Below are positions 25,059 to 25,919 of a stretch of DNA of 25,919 nt, in pieces. Origin of the DNA: Clostridiales bacterium (GTDB taxonomy: Bacteria > Bacillota > Clostridia > TANB77 > CAG-508). The notes beneath the pieces were generated by a model. The model had not been told where the DNA came from and did not search any database. It saw only the letters and a program-made list of their open reading frames with translations. The stretch is from the NCBI GenBank assembly GCA_003534295.1, contig DPDV01000009.1, forward strand, positions 544 to 26,462. Reading direction: 5' to 3'. The translations under genes and the position numbers were made by a program. Within the stretch, counting starts at the first letter, position 1. Each line of letters opens with the position of its first letter.

Positions 25059-25142
25059 GTGATAGTGAATAGGGACTTACTATACTTAATAAAATTAATT
25101 AGGAGGATTAAACATTGCTTTAGAAAGGACGGAGATAATAGG

Positions 25143-25907
25143 GTGGTTATAAAGATAAAGAAAAGTGTTTTGTTTAAGATAAGTGTATTAGCGATTATGA
25201 TAATTACATTATCAGTTGTAACAATATCTTTAGGAATGGATCATTATTATAATGTTGATTTTACAACAGGATTAGTTACAGCAAGTTTACTAAATGTTAG
25301 AAGCGGACCAGGTACAAAATTTCCAATAGTTGCAACAGTAAAAAAGAATGAATATATTAGGGTATTTGCAGGGATTGGAGATTGGTATGTGGTACAATTA
25401 GATAGCAATTATATAGGAGCAGTAAGTAAAAAGTATATAAAGCCAATTTATCCTAATACTGGAACAGGAACAGGTTTAAACAATAATGATTCAAATAATA
25501 ATACAACTAATACAACAAATTTAACTTCAGATGAATGGGAAGTATTTAATCTAATTAATCAACAAAGGAGTCAAAATGGTTTAAGTCCATTAAAAATAGA
25601 TTATGAAGTGCAAAGAGTAGCAAGAATAAAAGCACAAGACATGGTAAACAATAACTACTTCTCACATACTTCACCTACATATGGTTCACCATTTAATATG
25701 CTAAACAATTTTAAGGTATCTTATAGAACAGCAGGAGAAAACATAGCCGGAAATTCAAGTAATAGTGCGGCAGTAACTGCATGGATGAACTCTTCTGGAC
25801 ATAAAGCTAATATACTAAATAGTAGTTTTAATTATACTGGGATTGGAGTAATAAATGGTTCAAAATATGGAAAAATATATGTACAAATGTTTATAGGGGT
25901 CAATTGA
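25143..25907 (+). CDS. Exported SH3b-CAP (SCP/YkwD-like) protein
   Basis: This 254-residue protein starts at GTG 25143, with GGAG 8 nt upstream; the frame is open back to GTG 25059 directly after the ddh stop, but that start has no ribosome binding site. It has a signal peptide or anchor (KIKKSVLFKISVLAIMIITL, about 3-30), a bacterial SH3 domain (about 43-102, LLNVRSGPGTKFP) that probably binds the cell wall, an Asn/Thr-rich linker (103-128) and a CAP domain (131-254). The CAP signatures FSHTSP, GENIA and GHKANILN are present, with His175 and the Glu of GENIA as the usual cavity residues. An AGGAGG at 25101 precedes a different 12-codon frame (ATT 25114 to TAA 25150) that overlaps this start. 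Confidence 0.88.
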   Translation: MVIKIKKSVLFKISVLAIMIITLSVVTISLGMDHYYNVDFTTGLVTASLLNVRSGPGTKFPIVATVKKNEYIRVFAGIGDWYVVQLDSNYIGAVSKKYIKPIYPNTGTGTGLNNNDSNNNTTNTTNLTSDEWEVFNLINQQRSQNGLSPLKIDYEVQRVARIKAQDMVNNNYFSHTSPTYGSPFNMLNNFKVSYRTAGENIAGNSSNSAAVTAWMNSSGHKANILNSSFNYTGIGVINGSKYGKIYVQMFIGVN

Positions 25908-25919
25908 AAAAGTAAATTC

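Noticed and set aside
25059..25142. Longer CAP-protein start directly after the ddh stop
   Set aside because: No ribosome binding site; GTG 25143 has GGAG 8 nt upstream and yields a regular signal peptide.

Overview
The window is AT-rich bacterial DNA with almost every gene on the + strand. AGGAGG-type ribosome binding sites, TTGACA/TATAAT promoters with 17-bp spacers, an ileS T-box, an L21-type leader and encoded tRNA CCA ends all point to a low-GC Gram-positive (Bacillota). The BspA-like, WG-repeat and DUF5305 proteins fit a Clostridia-like, probably host-associated anaerobe; that placement is inference.

Region 1 (1-4.4 kb) holds the 3' part of a large surface protein (DUF11, MucBP/InlB-like and VWA domains), then an unrecognised HExxH protein. 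A small membrane-protein gene converges on the latter from the - strand and shares its terminator. Region 2 (4.4-16.4 kb) is housekeeping in several transcription units: L21 leader-rplU-rpmA; trpS-obgE; lexA plus an FxLYD-like membrane protein; and T-box-ileS-queA-tgt followed by a WG-repeat protein. A TIGR04086-like membrane protein comes next. Region 3 (16.4-16.9 kb) is a tRNA operon (Val, Asp, Phe, Met) with a consensus promoter and terminator.

Region 4 (17.0-23.2 kb) is the most interesting part. It has its own promoter and upstream repeats. It encodes a small exported protein, a SipW-type (Ser/His) signal peptidase fused to a polytopic membrane domain, a DUF5305 protein and a large BspA-like repeat protein. 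The first and last share an unusual signal-anchor segment, so the cluster looks like a dedicated export or surface-matrix module in which the peptidase and its substrates are encoded together. Region 5 (23.2-25.9 kb) holds a short-chain dehydrogenase, meso-diaminopimelate dehydrogenase (lysine/peptidoglycan supply) and an exported SH3b-CAP protein.

Two short dispersed repeats occur twice each. One is a 51-bp element directly upstream of ileS and of the BspA-like gene. The other is a GGGACAGTCCC-centred palindrome lying on the stop codons of rpmA and the TIGR04086-like gene. Several annotated starts differ from the longest open frame because the ribosome binding site or regulatory RNA decides them: trpS 5400, ileS 9483, SDR 23243, the CAP protein 25143 and the HExxH protein 3039.
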